Below, in pieces: positions 1 to 7,342 of a stretch of 10,444 nt of DNA. Source of the DNA: Ruminococcaceae bacterium UBA6857 (GTDB taxonomy: Bacteria > Bacillota > Clostridia > Oscillospirales > Acutalibacteraceae); NCBI GenBank assembly GCA_002451715.1, contig DKDD01000014.1, positions 1 through 10,444 of the forward strand, written 5' to 3'. The notes beneath the pieces were generated by a model. That model was given only the letters and a program-made list of their open reading frames with translations. It was not told the DNA's origin and did not search any database. How positions within the stretch are numbered: position 1 is the first letter of the stretch; the number at the start of each line of letters is the position of its first letter. A program made the position numbers and the translations under genes.

Positions 1-999
1 GCAGAAGGCACAACAACCGCCGTTGAATTTTTGAAAGAAGCAAACTGTGGTGCAGTTCATTTTGAAGACGAAACCGTTGTTGTCGGCGGCGGAAACGTTG
101 CAATCGACGCGGCAAGAGTCAGCGCAAGAAGCGGTGCAAAAAAAGTTACCATGCTTTGCCTTGAAAGCCGCGACATTATGCCTGCTTCCGACGAAGAAAT
201 CAGCGAAGCAAAGGAAGACGGCGTTGAAATCAAGTGCGGCTGGGGACCGAAAAAGGTCATTGCCGAAAACGGAAAAGTTACCGCAATCGTATTCAAAAAA
301 TGCACAAGAGTTTTTGACGAAAATAAAAAGTTCTCGCCGCTTTATGACGAGAGCGAAACAATCACCGTTCCGGCTTCAAAGGTTATCTTTGCAATCGGAC
401 AGGCGATTGAATGGGGCAATCTTCTTGACGGCGAAAGCGTTGAATTCTGGCACGGGAACTATCCCGTTGCCGATAAGCTCACCTATCAGACCGCACAGAA
501 AGACATCTTTGTCGGCGGCGATGTTTATACCGGACCGAAGTTTGCAATTGACGCAATTGCCGCAGGCCACGAAGCTGCGGAATCGCTCCACCGTTTTGTT
601 CAAAACGGTCACATGACGATCGGCAGAAACAGACGCGAGTTTATTGAGCTTGACAAAAACGATCTTCGCTTTGAAAGTTATGACACCGCAGGAAGACAGC
701 AGGCAGGCGAAAGAAAAGACATTGACCCGAAGTCGTTCAAAGACGCTCACGGAACACTCACCGAAGAACAGGTTAAAAAGGAAACCGCACGCTGTCTCGG
801 CTGCGGCGCAACAATCGTTGACCAAAACCGTTGCATAGGCTGCGGACTTTGCACAACAAAATGTAAGTTTGACGCAATTGAGCTTCACCGCGACCACCCG
901 GAGGCAAGCAAAATGGTTGTTGCGGAAGATAAGTTTAAGTACATTCTTCCGTATATGGCAAAGCGAGCCGTGAAAATTGTCAAAAACAAGAAAAAATAA
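1..999 (+). CDS. FAD/NAD(P)-dependent oxidoreductase with C-terminal 4Fe-4S ferredoxin module (3' part, 5' end outside window)
   Basis: The reading frame is open from base 1 and stops with TAA at 997-999, so the 332 visible residues are the C-terminal part of a longer protein. Visible in order (window numbering): a nucleotide-binding glycine motif VVVGGGNVAIDAAR (residues 26-39), the NAD(P)-domain core, AIGQ (131-134), and a second flavoprotein motif DIFVGGDVYTGP (168-179), which usually contacts FAD. At the C-terminus are a CLGCG pair (C265, C268) and a CxxCxxCxxxC ferredoxin motif (C278, C281, C284, C288). This matches the GltD-type family (small subunit of glutamate synthase and related flavoproteins), which moves electrons between NAD(P)H, FAD and Fe-S centres. 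The electron partner cannot be told from this fragment. A TTG at 31 is in frame but has no reason to be the start. A hairpin follows the stop codon. Family assignment is firm; substrate is unknown. Confidence 0.85.
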   Translation, partial: AEGTTTAVEFLKEANCGAVHFEDETVVVGGGNVAIDAARVSARSGAKKVTMLCLESRDIMPASDEEISEAKEDGVEIKCGWGPKKVIAENGKVTAIVFKKCTRVFDENKKFSPLYDESETITVPASKVIFAIGQAIEWGNLLDGESVEFWHGNYPVADKLTYQTAQKDIFVGGDVYTGPKFAIDAIAAGHEAAESLHRFVQNGHMTIGRNRREFIELDKNDLRFESYDTAGRQQAGERKDIDPKSFKDAHGTLTEEQVKKETARCLGCGATIVDQNRCIGCGLCTTKCKFDAIELHRDHPEASKMVVAEDKFKYILPYMAKRAVKIVKNKKK

Positions 1000-1006
1000 A
1001 AGATTT

Positions 1007-1036
1007 TCGGGGAGACAGCTCGTCTCCCCGATGTAT
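1007..1036 (+). terminator. Probable terminator hairpin after the oxidoreductase gene
   Basis: A perfect 10-bp inverted repeat (1007-1016 TCGGGGAGAC with 1022-1031 GTCTCCCCGA, loop AGCTC) begins 7 nt after the stop codon. The stem is GC-rich and stable, but the following bases (TGTATTATAT) are only moderately T-rich, so termination may be incomplete or the hairpin may mainly protect the 3' end. Confidence 0.6.
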
Positions 1037-1134
1037 TATATGAACAAAAAGCAATTGTAACACGAAAATTTAACAAAAACTGTAAAAAAAACGCACAATT
1101 TAATTCTTCGTAGCTATTTTGAATTTTTTATAGC

Positions 1135-1163
1135 TTGCTTTTTTTGGTACAATGTGTTACAAT
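1135..1163 (+). promoter_or_regulatory. Predicted sigma-A promoter of the opp operon
   Basis: TTGCTT at 1135-1140 and TACAAT at 1158-1163 are separated by exactly 17 bases, in an AT-rich gap directly ahead of oppB. Transcription would start near 1170 and give a leader of about 100 nt. A second TACAAT at 1148-1153 has no matching -35 element. An imperfect dyad (AGCTAT 1112-1117, ATAGCT 1130-1135) touches the -35 box and could be an operator. No mapping data; motif match only. Confidence 0.6.
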
Positions 1164-1180
1164 ATTGCATAACTCATTTT

Positions 1181-1206
1181 GTCGGATATTGCTCCGACTC
1201 TTTTTT
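1181..1206 (+). promoter_or_regulatory. Terminator-like hairpin in the opp leader (possible attenuator)
   Basis: GTCGGA (1181-1186) and TCCGAC (1193-1198) form a 6-bp stem with loop TATTGC, followed at once by TCTTTTTT (1199-1206). This is the form of an intrinsic terminator, yet it lies between the predicted opp promoter and the oppB start. It may attenuate the operon, or stop read-through from upstream if the real promoter lies elsewhere. No known riboswitch or T-box signature was recognised around it. Confidence 0.45.
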
Positions 1207-1269
1207 GCACCGATATGCAAAGAAAAAGCGCAAGAAGATTCAGAAATAAAATACAGGAGTTGAAGTCAT

Positions 1270-2187
1270 TTGGGTAAGTACATCTTCAAGCGCGTTGTGA
1301 TGGGAATCATCAGTATTTTCATCGTCGCAACGTTGACGTTTCTTTTGATGAATTTGGTTCCGGGCGGTCCGTTCGTTGCCGAAAAATCAATCAGCCAGGC
1401 GGCGCAGGAGGCGCTTGCCGAAAAATACGGACTTAACAAACCTCTTTATCAAAGATATCTGACCTATATGTCGGATTTTCTTCACGGAGATATGGGACCC
1501 TCGCTCAGGCAAAGGGGACGAAACGTGTCTGAAATAATCGCTTCAAAATTCCCGATATCCGCAGGACTTGCGGGACTTGCGGTTTTGGTTTCGCTCCTTG
1601 TCGGTATTCCGCTCGGCTGCCTTTCCGCTTATAACAGGGGGAAATTTGCCGATAACCTCATAATCGTTCTTGCAACTTGCGGAATCGCGATTCCGAGCTT
1701 TATAAGCAGCGTTATTTTGCTGTATACGTTCGGAAGCAAGCTGAATCTTCTTCCGACAATCGGTCTTAACACGATGTCGTCATACATCATGCCGGTTACT
1801 GCGCTTTCAATTTATCCGACCGCATATATCACCCGTCTTATGCGTTCAAGCCTTCTTGATGTTATGGGACAGGATTATATCAGAACGGCAAGGGCAAAGG
1901 GACTTTCAAACTTCAAAGTTCTTTTCAAACACGCTTTGAGAAACGCAATTTTGCCGGTTGTCACATATGTCGGCCCGATGCTTGCAAGCCTTATGACCGG
2001 TTCGTTCATCGTTGAAAAAATCTTTACGATTCCCGGTCTCGGCCGTGACTTTGTTTCGGCAATCAACCAGCGCGACTATACTCTTATAATGGGAACAACA
2101 ATCGTTCTTGCAACGCTTATCATCATTGCGAACGTTGTTGTCGATATCCTTTATAAGATTATCGACCCGCGCATCAAACTTAAATAA
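1270..2187 (+). CDS. oppB: Oligopeptide ABC transporter permease OppB
   Basis: A 305-residue inner-membrane permease of the BPD_transp_1 type, one half of the channel of a peptide importer. Hydrophobic segments are near residues 9-31, 95-118, 130-155, 172-190, 226-248 and 275-297, the six-helix pattern of OppB/DppB. The cytoplasmic coupling (EAA) loop that contacts the ATPases is visible at about 202-232 (DYIRTARAKGL ... LRNAILP). The protein ends in DPRIKLK, typical of the family. The start is TTG at 1270, with AGGAG at 1255-1259 giving a usable 10-nt spacing; the N-terminus MGKYIFKRVV is the normal family beginning, which supports this unusual start codon. It is the first gene of a five-gene opp cluster, 20 nt ahead of oppC. 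Peptide rather than nickel or sugar as substrate is inferred from family resemblance. Confidence 0.92.
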   Translation: MGKYIFKRVVMGIISIFIVATLTFLLMNLVPGGPFVAEKSISQAAQEALAEKYGLNKPLYQRYLTYMSDFLHGDMGPSLRQRGRNVSEIIASKFPISAGLAGLAVLVSLLVGIPLGCLSAYNRGKFADNLIIVLATCGIAIPSFISSVILLYTFGSKLNLLPTIGLNTMSSYIMPVTALSIYPTAYITRLMRSSLLDVMGQDYIRTARAKGLSNFKVLFKHALRNAILPVVTYVGPMLASLMTGSFIVEKIFTIPGLGRDFVSAINQRDYTLIMGTTIVLATLIIIANVVVDILYKIIDPRIKLK

Positions 2188-2207
2188 GGAGCGGAGAGAA
2201 AGAACAG

Positions 2208-3248
2208 ATGAAAAATAAATTTCCGAGTCTACATCTTAAAGCGGATGACTTTCTTCCCGCATCTTCGGATGAAAAAGAAAGCCTTGTTGTAATGCGCAAA
2301 AGCGTAAACTTTTGGGCGGACGGTCTTCGTCGCCTGAGAAAAAACAAAATTGCAATGGTAAGTCTTATTTTCATTTTGGTTATCATTGTTTTTGCCTATA
2401 TTCTTCCGCAGTTCTGGCCCTATAGCTATGAACAGCAGATTCAGGGAAGCGAAAATCTTGCTCCTTTTGAATACGGCACTGCCGAACAGGCTCTTATTGA
2501 CAAGGGCGAAAGCGTATTTCCGCACATCTGCGGAACCGATAAACTCGGCCGCGACTTTGCCGTTCGTCTTATGATGGGAACAAGAATCAGCCTTACGGTC
2601 GGTCTTGTCTGTGCGGCACTTGTTTTGCTTGTCGGTTCGGCGTTCGGCGCAATCGCAGGCTTTGCCGGCGGCTGGGTCGATAACATCATGATGCGCTTTA
2701 CCGATATTCTTTACACAATTCCCGATATTCTTTTGATAATCATTCTTTCGATGGCTCTCAGACCGAAACTTGAAGATCTTTCAACCCACGCGGGCTTTGC
2801 ATGGATGCAAACTGTGGGGCCGAACATGATTGCGATTTTCCTCGTTTTCATTTTGCTTTACTGGGTCGGCATGGCGCGTATCACACGTTCGCAGGTGCTC
2901 GTTCTCAAAGAGTCCGAGTATGTTACCGCCGCGCGTGCGCTCGGTGCAAACGGTTCGCGAATCATCAGAAAGCACCTTCTCACAAACTGCATCGGAACTC
3001 TTATTGTTACAACAACGCTTCAGATTCCGTCGGCAATCTTCACCGAAAGCTATCTTTCATTCCTCGGTCTCGGCGTTGCCGCTCCGATGCCGTCGCTCGG
3101 TTCGCTTGCAACCGACGCGGTTAAAGGTATGAATACCTATCCGCACCTTCTTTTCATGCCCGCAATACTCATCAGCGTTGTCATTCTTGCGTTCAACCTT
3201 TTTGGTGACGGACTTCGCGATGCGTTTGACCCGAAACTTAAAAACTGA
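2208..3248 (+). CDS. oppC: Oligopeptide ABC transporter permease OppC
   Basis: A 346-residue permease that pairs with OppB to form the membrane channel. Residues 1-45 are a polar cytoplasmic tail, followed by a first membrane helix (about 48-67) as in the OppC_N domain. The hallmark GTDKLGRD of OppC/DppC is at 109-116, followed by further helices (about 125-152, 165-184, 203-222, 262-282, 314-332). The EAA coupling loop is at about 237-267 (EYVTAARALGA ... HLLTN). The end, FGDGLRDAFDPKLKN, is the typical family C-terminus. The ATG start at 2208 has GGAG at 2193-2196. The segment between helix 1 and GTDKLGRD (roughly residues 68-108) is an external loop. It sits between oppB and oppD, 17 nt from the latter. 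Substrate is inferred from the complete opp set. Confidence 0.92.
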   Translation: MKNKFPSLHLKADDFLPASSDEKESLVVMRKSVNFWADGLRRLRKNKIAMVSLIFILVIIVFAYILPQFWPYSYEQQIQGSENLAPFEYGTAEQALIDKGESVFPHICGTDKLGRDFAVRLMMGTRISLTVGLVCAALVLLVGSAFGAIAGFAGGWVDNIMMRFTDILYTIPDILLIIILSMALRPKLEDLSTHAGFAWMQTVGPNMIAIFLVFILLYWVGMARITRSQVLVLKESEYVTAARALGANGSRIIRKHLLTNCIGTLIVTTTLQIPSAIFTESYLSFLGLGVAAPMPSLGSLATDAVKGMNTYPHLLFMPAILISVVILAFNLFGDGLRDAFDPKLKN

Positions 3249-3265
3249 CGAAAGGGGACGAGATT

Positions 3266-4261
3266 TTGGCTGAAAAACTTTTGGAAATCAAGGACGAAAG
3301 ACTCTCGTTCTTTACACCGGCCGGCGAGGTTAAAGCACTCAACGGCGTTTCGTTCTCAATGGAAGAGGGCGAAGTTCTCGGAATCGTCGGCGAATCCGGT
3401 TCGGGAAAATCAGTAACCGCATACTCCGTTATGGGGCTTACCGCTTATCCGGGAAAGCTCATCGGCGGAACGATTCGTTTCAACGGTCACGAAATTGAAA
3501 AAATGACCGAAAAAGAAATGCGTGAAATCCGCGGCAATGAAGTTTCAATCATCTTCCAGGATCCGATGACGAGCCTTAACCCGGTTTATACCATCGGCGA
3601 CCAGATTACGGAAGTTATTCTTCTTCACACGGAAAAAACGAAAAAGGAAGCGTATGACCGCGCAAAAGAACTTCTTGAGCTTGTCGGAATCAACGAACCC
3701 GAAAAACGTCTCAAGCAGTATCCGCACGAACTTTCCGGCGGTATGAGACAGCGCGTTATGATTGCGATTGCTCTTGCGTGCGAACCGAAGCTTCTTATTG
3801 CGGATGAACCGACCACCGCGCTCGACGTTACAATTCAGGCACAGATTCTTGACCTTATGCAGGATCTTCGCAAAAAGCTCGGCATGAGTATAATTATGAT
3901 TACGCACGACCTTGGCGTTGTTGCGAGTATGTGCGAAAAAATCGCCGTAATGTATGCCGGTCACATTGTTGAATACGGCACCGCGGACGAAATTTTCTAT
4001 AATCCGAAACACGAATACACAAAGGGTCTTATCAAGTCGATTCCGAAACTTAACGCGGAAACGATTGAAAGGCTTGTTCCGATTGAAGGTCAGCCCGTTG
4101 ACCTTCTCAATCCGCCGAAAGGCTGTCCGTTTGCACCCAGATGTGCAAGCTGCATGAAAATCTGCCTTCGCGAAATGCCGCCGAAGACGGAACTTTCCGA
4201 AACGCATTACAGCCACTGCTGGCTGCTTCAAAAAGAACAGTTTGAGAAAGGGGAGGAATAA
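3266..4261 (+). CDS. oppD: Oligopeptide ABC transporter ATP-binding protein OppD
   Basis: A 331-residue ABC ATPase, one of two that drive the importer from the cytoplasmic side. Walker A is GESGSGKS (42-49), Q-loop Q98 in FQDP, signature LSGGM (156-160), Walker B with D180-E181, and H-loop H214 in ITHD. After the ATPase core comes the oligopeptide-transporter C-terminal domain (about 230-331) with CPFAPRC and four conserved cysteines C287, C293, C300 and C318. This Cys set is a family feature, reported in a mycobacterial OppD to hold a 4Fe-4S cluster. LSGGM in place of the usual LSGGQ is common in OppD proteins. The start is TTG at 3266 with GGGG (3254-3257) 8 nt upstream; the next codons give [10 protein letters not shown], the usual start of the domain. 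The stop is 2 nt before the oppF start, so the two are probably translationally coupled. Confidence 0.93.
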   Translation: MAEKLLEIKDERLSFFTPAGEVKALNGVSFSMEEGEVLGIVGESGSGKSVTAYSVMGLTAYPGKLIGGTIRFNGHEIEKMTEKEMREIRGNEVSIIFQDPMTSLNPVYTIGDQITEVILLHTEKTKKEAYDRAKELLELVGINEPEKRLKQYPHELSGGMRQRVMIAIALACEPKLLIADEPTTALDVTIQAQILDLMQDLRKKLGMSIIMITHDLGVVASMCEKIAVMYAGHIVEYGTADEIFYNPKHEYTKGLIKSIPKLNAETIERLVPIEGQPVDLLNPPKGCPFAPRCASCMKICLREMPPKTELSETHYSHCWLLQKEQFEKGEE

Positions 4262-4263
4262 AG

Positions 4264-5259
4264 ATGAGCGACAACAAAAAACTTGTTGAAATTGAGCATC
4301 TTCAACAGTACTTCCCGGCAGGCGGAAGAGGAAAAAACAAAAAGGTTGTTCAGGCGGTTGACGATGTTTCGTTTTTCATCAACAAGGGCGAAACCCTCGG
4401 TCTTGTCGGCGAATCCGGCTGCGGAAAAACAACCGTCGGTCGTACTCTTCTTCGCCTTTATGAACCGACGGACGGAAAAATCGTCTATGACGGCAACGTA
4501 ATTTTTGACAAGGAAAACAAGGTCGCCGTCAATATGCTTCCGTACCGCCGCAAAATGCAGATGGTTTTCCAAGACCCGTATGCGAGCCTTGACCCGCGTA
4601 TGACAATTGGAGACATTGTCGGTGAAGCGATTGACATTCATAAGCTTGCCGCAAACAAAAAGGAAAGACGCGACAGAATCATCTCGCTGCTTGAAACCGT
4701 GGGACTCAACAGTGAACACGCAAACCGCTATCCGCATGAGTTTTCCGGCGGCCAGCGTCAGCGTGTCGGCATTGCAAGAGCGCTTGCCGTTAACCCGGAA
4801 TTTATCGTTTGCGATGAACCTGTTTCCGCTTTGGACGTTTCAATTCAGGCGCAGGTTGTCAATATGTTTGAAGATTTGCAGAAAGAATTGGGCTTGACCT
4901 ATCTTTTCATTGCGCACGACCTCAGCGTTGTTCGCCATATCTCAAACAGAATCGGCGTTATGTATCTCGGAAAGCTTGTTGAACTTGCGGACAGCTTTGA
5001 GCTCATTTCAAAAAGCGTTCACCCGTATACAAGAAGTCTTATTTCCGCAATTCCGGAAGCAGACCCGAAAACCGCCCGCGCTTCAAAGCGCATTTTGCTT
5101 CAGGGCGATGTTCCAAGTCCGCTCAATCCGCCCAGCGGCTGCCGTTTCAGAACTCGTTGCCCATATGCGGACGAACTTTGCGCAAAGGAATGCCCGGCGT
5201 TCAAAGAAGTAAGTCCCGGTCACTTTGCCGCGTGTCATCACCTTGACAAGGTGAACTGA
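4264..5259 (+). CDS. oppF: Oligopeptide ABC transporter ATP-binding protein OppF
   Basis: A 331-residue ABC ATPase, partner of OppD. Walker A is GESGCGKT (49-56), Q-loop Q103 in FQDP, signature FSGGQ (160-164), Walker B with D184-E185, H-loop H218 in IAHD. The N-terminal segment [15 protein letters not shown], before the first strand, is typical of OppF/DppF. The C-terminal domain has HPYTRSL (253-259) and cysteines C293, C299, C306, C310 and C324 in the same layout as in OppD, a possible Fe-S site. The ribosome binding site (GGGGAGG, 4250-4256) lies inside the end of oppD and the ATG follows the oppD stop by 2 nt, so its translation probably depends on oppD. It is followed by a 96-nt gap with a likely second promoter before oppA. 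Confidence 0.93.
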   Translation: MSDNKKLVEIEHLQQYFPAGGRGKNKKVVQAVDDVSFFINKGETLGLVGESGCGKTTVGRTLLRLYEPTDGKIVYDGNVIFDKENKVAVNMLPYRRKMQMVFQDPYASLDPRMTIGDIVGEAIDIHKLAANKKERRDRIISLLETVGLNSEHANRYPHEFSGGQRQRVGIARALAVNPEFIVCDEPVSALDVSIQAQVVNMFEDLQKELGLTYLFIAHDLSVVRHISNRIGVMYLGKLVELADSFELISKSVHPYTRSLISAIPEADPKTARASKRILLQGDVPSPLNPPSGCRFRTRCPYADELCAKECPAFKEVSPGHFAACHHLDKVN

Positions 5260-5276
5260 TTCATTTTCGGTATTTG

Positions 5277-5317
5277 TTGTGCATTTTGCTTCTTACTGCA
5301 CAATAGATATATAAAAT
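5277..5317 (+). promoter_or_regulatory. Probable oppA promoter overlapped by an inverted repeat
   Basis: TTGCTT (5286-5291) is followed 18 nt later by TATAAA (5310-5315); TATATA at 5308 gives 16 nt. A perfect 7-bp inverted repeat TTGTGCA (5277-5283) / TGCACAA (5297-5303) brackets the -35 box and is not followed by a T-run, so it is more likely an operator or mRNA structure than a terminator. The gap is otherwise AT-rich. Motif match only. Confidence 0.45.
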
Positions 5318-5355
5318 TAGGCTAAAGCCAAAAAAATTACAAAGGAGATGCATTT

Positions 5356-7035
5356 ATGAAAACCAGAAGAATTATTTCAATCGTTCTGGCAATCGTGCTT
5401 GTCTTTTCTTGCGTTGCCTGCCTTTCCGGCTGCAACAAGGACAAAGCAAGCGGTTCGGAAGTAACCGTTCAAATCGGTCCGAACCCGGAAACACTTGACC
5501 CGGCTCTTAACAGTGCTGTTGACGGCGGTAACATGCTCATCACACTTTTTGAGACCCTCCTTATCATCGACCAGGATAATAAGGTTCAGCCCGGTCAGGC
5601 AGAAAAGTATGAAGTCAGCGATGACGGTCTTACCTGGACTTTCACAATGCGTGACGGTCTTAAATGGTCAGACGGTTCAGAGCTCAATGCAAAGGACTTC
5701 GAGTACACCTTCAAGCGTCTTGCGGACGTAAAGCTTGCCGCTCCGTATGCTGAAACCGTAATCGGCATGATCGACGGTTATAAGGACGCAATCGGCAACC
5801 CGAACAAGAAGGGCAAGACCACAACCACACCGGATCCCGAAAAGCTCAATGTTAAAGCAAGCGAAGACGGAAAGACCCTTACCATCAAGCTTTCCTATCC
5901 GTGCTCATACTTTGACAAGATCGTTGCTTTCGGAACCATGAGTCCCGTTCAAAAGGCTACTGTTGAAGCTAACGGCGACGCTTGGGCAACCAAGCCGGAA
6001 ACCTATGTCTGCAACGGTCCTTACATGATTGAAAAGTGGACTCCGGGCGAAAGAATCGTATGCAAGAAGAACGTTAACTATGTCGGCGGCTGGGATTCCT
6101 CAAAGATCGTTACCGACACACTCAACTTCCTTCTTCTTGAAGATTCAAGCGCATCATATACTGCTTACACCAGCGGTCAGGCTCAGATGATTAAGGACGT
6201 TCCGACCGAAGAAATCCCCGGCCTCAAAAAGGCTGAAGACGGCGGCGACTTCTATGTTGACACCATTCTCGGAACATACTACCTCAACATGAACCTCAAC
6301 AAAGAGCCGTTCAACAACATTAACGTTCGTAAGGCTCTCAACCTTGCAATCGACCGTGAATACATTGCCAACACCATCATGCAGGGCACATACTCACCGG
6401 CTTATAACTTCATGGGTCCGGGCGTTGTTGACGCAGAAGGTATGTTCTTTGACAATGCTGTTGCCGCAAACAACGGCGAAACCTACATCAGCAAGGATTA
6501 TGAAGCAAACCTTGAAGAAGCAAAGAAAGCTCTTGCAGAAGCCGGCTATCCGGACGGAAAGGGCTTCCCGACCATCACTTACTCAACCAACGATTCAGGT
6601 TACCATGTTGCTGTTGCCGAATACCTCCAGCAGGCTTATAAGAAGCTCGGCATCACCATGAAGATCGACAAGGTTGACTGGTCATCATTCACTCCGCAGC
6701 GTCGTGCAGGCGATTACGAAATGGCTCGTAACGGCTGGGTAATGGACTATAACGATGCTTCGAACATGCTTGAGATCTTCTATTCCTCAAACGGCAACAA
6801 CGACGGTAAGTATAACAGCGCAGCATTTGACAAGGCTATCGACGACTCAAAGGTTGCAGATACCAAGGCTCACTTTGCAGCTCTTCACGAAGCTGAAAAG
6901 GCAATGATGGAAGACTATGCTTGCATCCCCGTTGCATATTACAACGACTTCTGGCTCCAGAGCCCGACTCTTAAGGGCACCTGGCACAGCCCGTATGGCT
7001 ACTGGTACTTCCAGTATGCTTACATCGAGGGCTAA
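5356..7035 (+). CDS. oppA: Oligopeptide-binding lipoprotein OppA (SBP_bac_5 family)
   Basis: A 559-residue extracellular peptide receptor anchored to the membrane by lipid. The N-terminus has basic residues, a hydrophobic stretch (6-21) and a lipobox LSGC with the lipid-modified cysteine at C26; C19 and C22 lie within the signal peptide. The mature protein shows the usual family landmarks: NPETLDPAL near the start, LTWTFTMRDGLKWSDG, NGPYMIEKW, and the signature around residues 309-334 (YLNMNLN ... FNNINVRKALNLAIDR). Its length is normal for OppA. The ATG at 5356 follows AAAGGAG (5341-5347) at ideal spacing. Codon choice differs from oppB-F: lysine is mostly AAG here and mostly AAA in oppD, which fits a receptor made in excess. 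Gene order BCDFA instead of ABCDF, with its own probable promoter, supports separate expression. It ends at a strong terminator. Peptide preference cannot be read from sequence. Confidence 0.93.
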   Translation: MKTRRIISIVLAIVLVFSCVACLSGCNKDKASGSEVTVQIGPNPETLDPALNSAVDGGNMLITLFETLLIIDQDNKVQPGQAEKYEVSDDGLTWTFTMRDGLKWSDGSELNAKDFEYTFKRLADVKLAAPYAETVIGMIDGYKDAIGNPNKKGKTTTTPDPEKLNVKASEDGKTLTIKLSYPCSYFDKIVAFGTMSPVQKATVEANGDAWATKPETYVCNGPYMIEKWTPGERIVCKKNVNYVGGWDSSKIVTDTLNFLLLEDSSASYTAYTSGQAQMIKDVPTEEIPGLKKAEDGGDFYVDTILGTYYLNMNLNKEPFNNINVRKALNLAIDREYIANTIMQGTYSPAYNFMGPGVVDAEGMFFDNAVAANNGETYISKDYEANLEEAKKALAEAGYPDGKGFPTITYSTNDSGYHVAVAEYLQQAYKKLGITMKIDKVDWSSFTPQRRAGDYEMARNGWVMDYNDASNMLEIFYSSNGNNDGKYNSAAFDKAIDDSKVADTKAHFAALHEAEKAMMEDYACIPVAYYNDFWLQSPTLKGTWHSPYGYWYFQYAYIEG

Positions 7036-7074
7036 GTATTATCTTACTTTCGAAGCTAAAGCCTAAATAAAGCG

Positions 7075-7110
7075 ATGACTGCCGCGAAAGCGGCAGTCAT
7101 TTTTCTCATT
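7075..7110 (+). terminator. Strong intrinsic terminator of the opp operon
   Basis: A perfect 11-bp stem (7075-7085 ATGACTGCCGC with 7090-7100 GCGGCAGTCAT) closed by a stable GAAA tetraloop and followed by TTTTCTCATTTTT. It lies 40 nt after the oppA stop codon. Confidence 0.93.
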
Positions 7111-7154
7111 TTTGAGCAACAGTAATTAAACCTGTTAAATTAAAAATTTTCCTA

Positions 7155-7186
7155 ACTTATATTATATACTTGCATATAATATAAGT
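7155..7186. repeat. AT-rich perfect palindrome, 13+13 bp, with a TATAAT in each orientation
   Basis: ACTTATATTATAT (7155-7167) and ATATAATATAAGT (7174-7186) are exact reverse complements with loop ACTTGC. Each arm contains TATAAT: 7175-7180 on + and 7161-7166 on -. The + copy would place a transcription start near 7187, exactly where a GC-rich, hairpin-rich segment begins. No convincing -35 hexamer was found 16-18 bases upstream, so this may be a repressor-type operator over a -10 element, a cruciform, or both. Confidence 0.75.
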
Positions 7187-7342
7187 GAACCTAAAGGTTC
7201 GCAACGGTGTTCCGCCGCCGATTTGAAGCGCGGGACGTTAAAGCAGGTGTTCCGCCGCCTATATCCCAAGTGCGGGGCGTTAATGATGCGAGGGAGCTTA
7301 TTCCCTCTAGTATAAAGAACCGTTGTTTGACGGTTCTTTTTT
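7187..7342 (+). ncRNA. Candidate structured small RNA with two tandem ~40-nt repeats; family not recognised
   Basis: This GC-rich segment inside an AT-rich gap has a possible -10 box just upstream (TATAAT 7175-7180) and a strong + strand terminator at its end. It begins with a small hairpin GAACC-TAAA-GGTTC (7187-7200). Two repeat units follow: the 14-mer GGTGTTCCGCCGCC occurs exactly at 7206-7219 and 7246-7259, and a second block GCGCGGGACGTTAA (7228-7241) recurs as GTGCGGGGCGTTAA (7270-7283). Within each unit the blocks pair: TTCCGC 7210-7215 with GCGGGA 7230-7235, extended across a GTG bulge by AACG/CGTT; and TTCCGC 7250-7255 with GCGGGG 7272-7277. The bases between the blocks differ. A third hairpin is GAGGGA/TCCCTC (7290-7307). 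Conserved paired and bulged bases with variable loops suggest an RNA rather than a protein gene. It matches no riboswitch or sRNA I know. Strand choice rests on the terminator. Confidence 0.45.
7206..7283. repeat. Two imperfect tandem repeats, period 40-42 nt
   Basis: Unit 1 is 7206-7241 and unit 2 is 7246-7283. The leading 14-mer is identical in both; the trailing 14-mer differs at two positions; the middle 8-10 bases are unrelated. The period is 40 nt for the first block and 42 for the second, so neither offset keeps both blocks in a protein reading frame. Confidence 0.85.

Noticed and set aside
376..897. Long - strand frame opposite the oxidoreductase
   Set aside because: Overlaps a gene with clear protein motifs on the + strand; a cysteine- and valine-rich shadow with no family resemblance.
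3545..4231. 228-codon - strand frame opposite oppD
   Set aside because: Exact antisense of the ABC ATPase motifs; Arg/Asn/Phe-rich composition is typical of a shadow frame.
4228..4737. 169-codon - strand frame opposite oppF
   Set aside because: Antisense of Walker A and neighbouring motifs, no recognisable domain or ribosome binding site.
5277..5303. Terminator between oppF and oppA
   Set aside because: The 7-bp inverted repeat has a 13-nt loop and is followed by TAGATATAT rather than a T-run.
7206..7283. CRISPR array
   Set aside because: Only two repeats, the repeat is split into two blocks, the intervening bases are 8-10 nt, and no cas genes are present.
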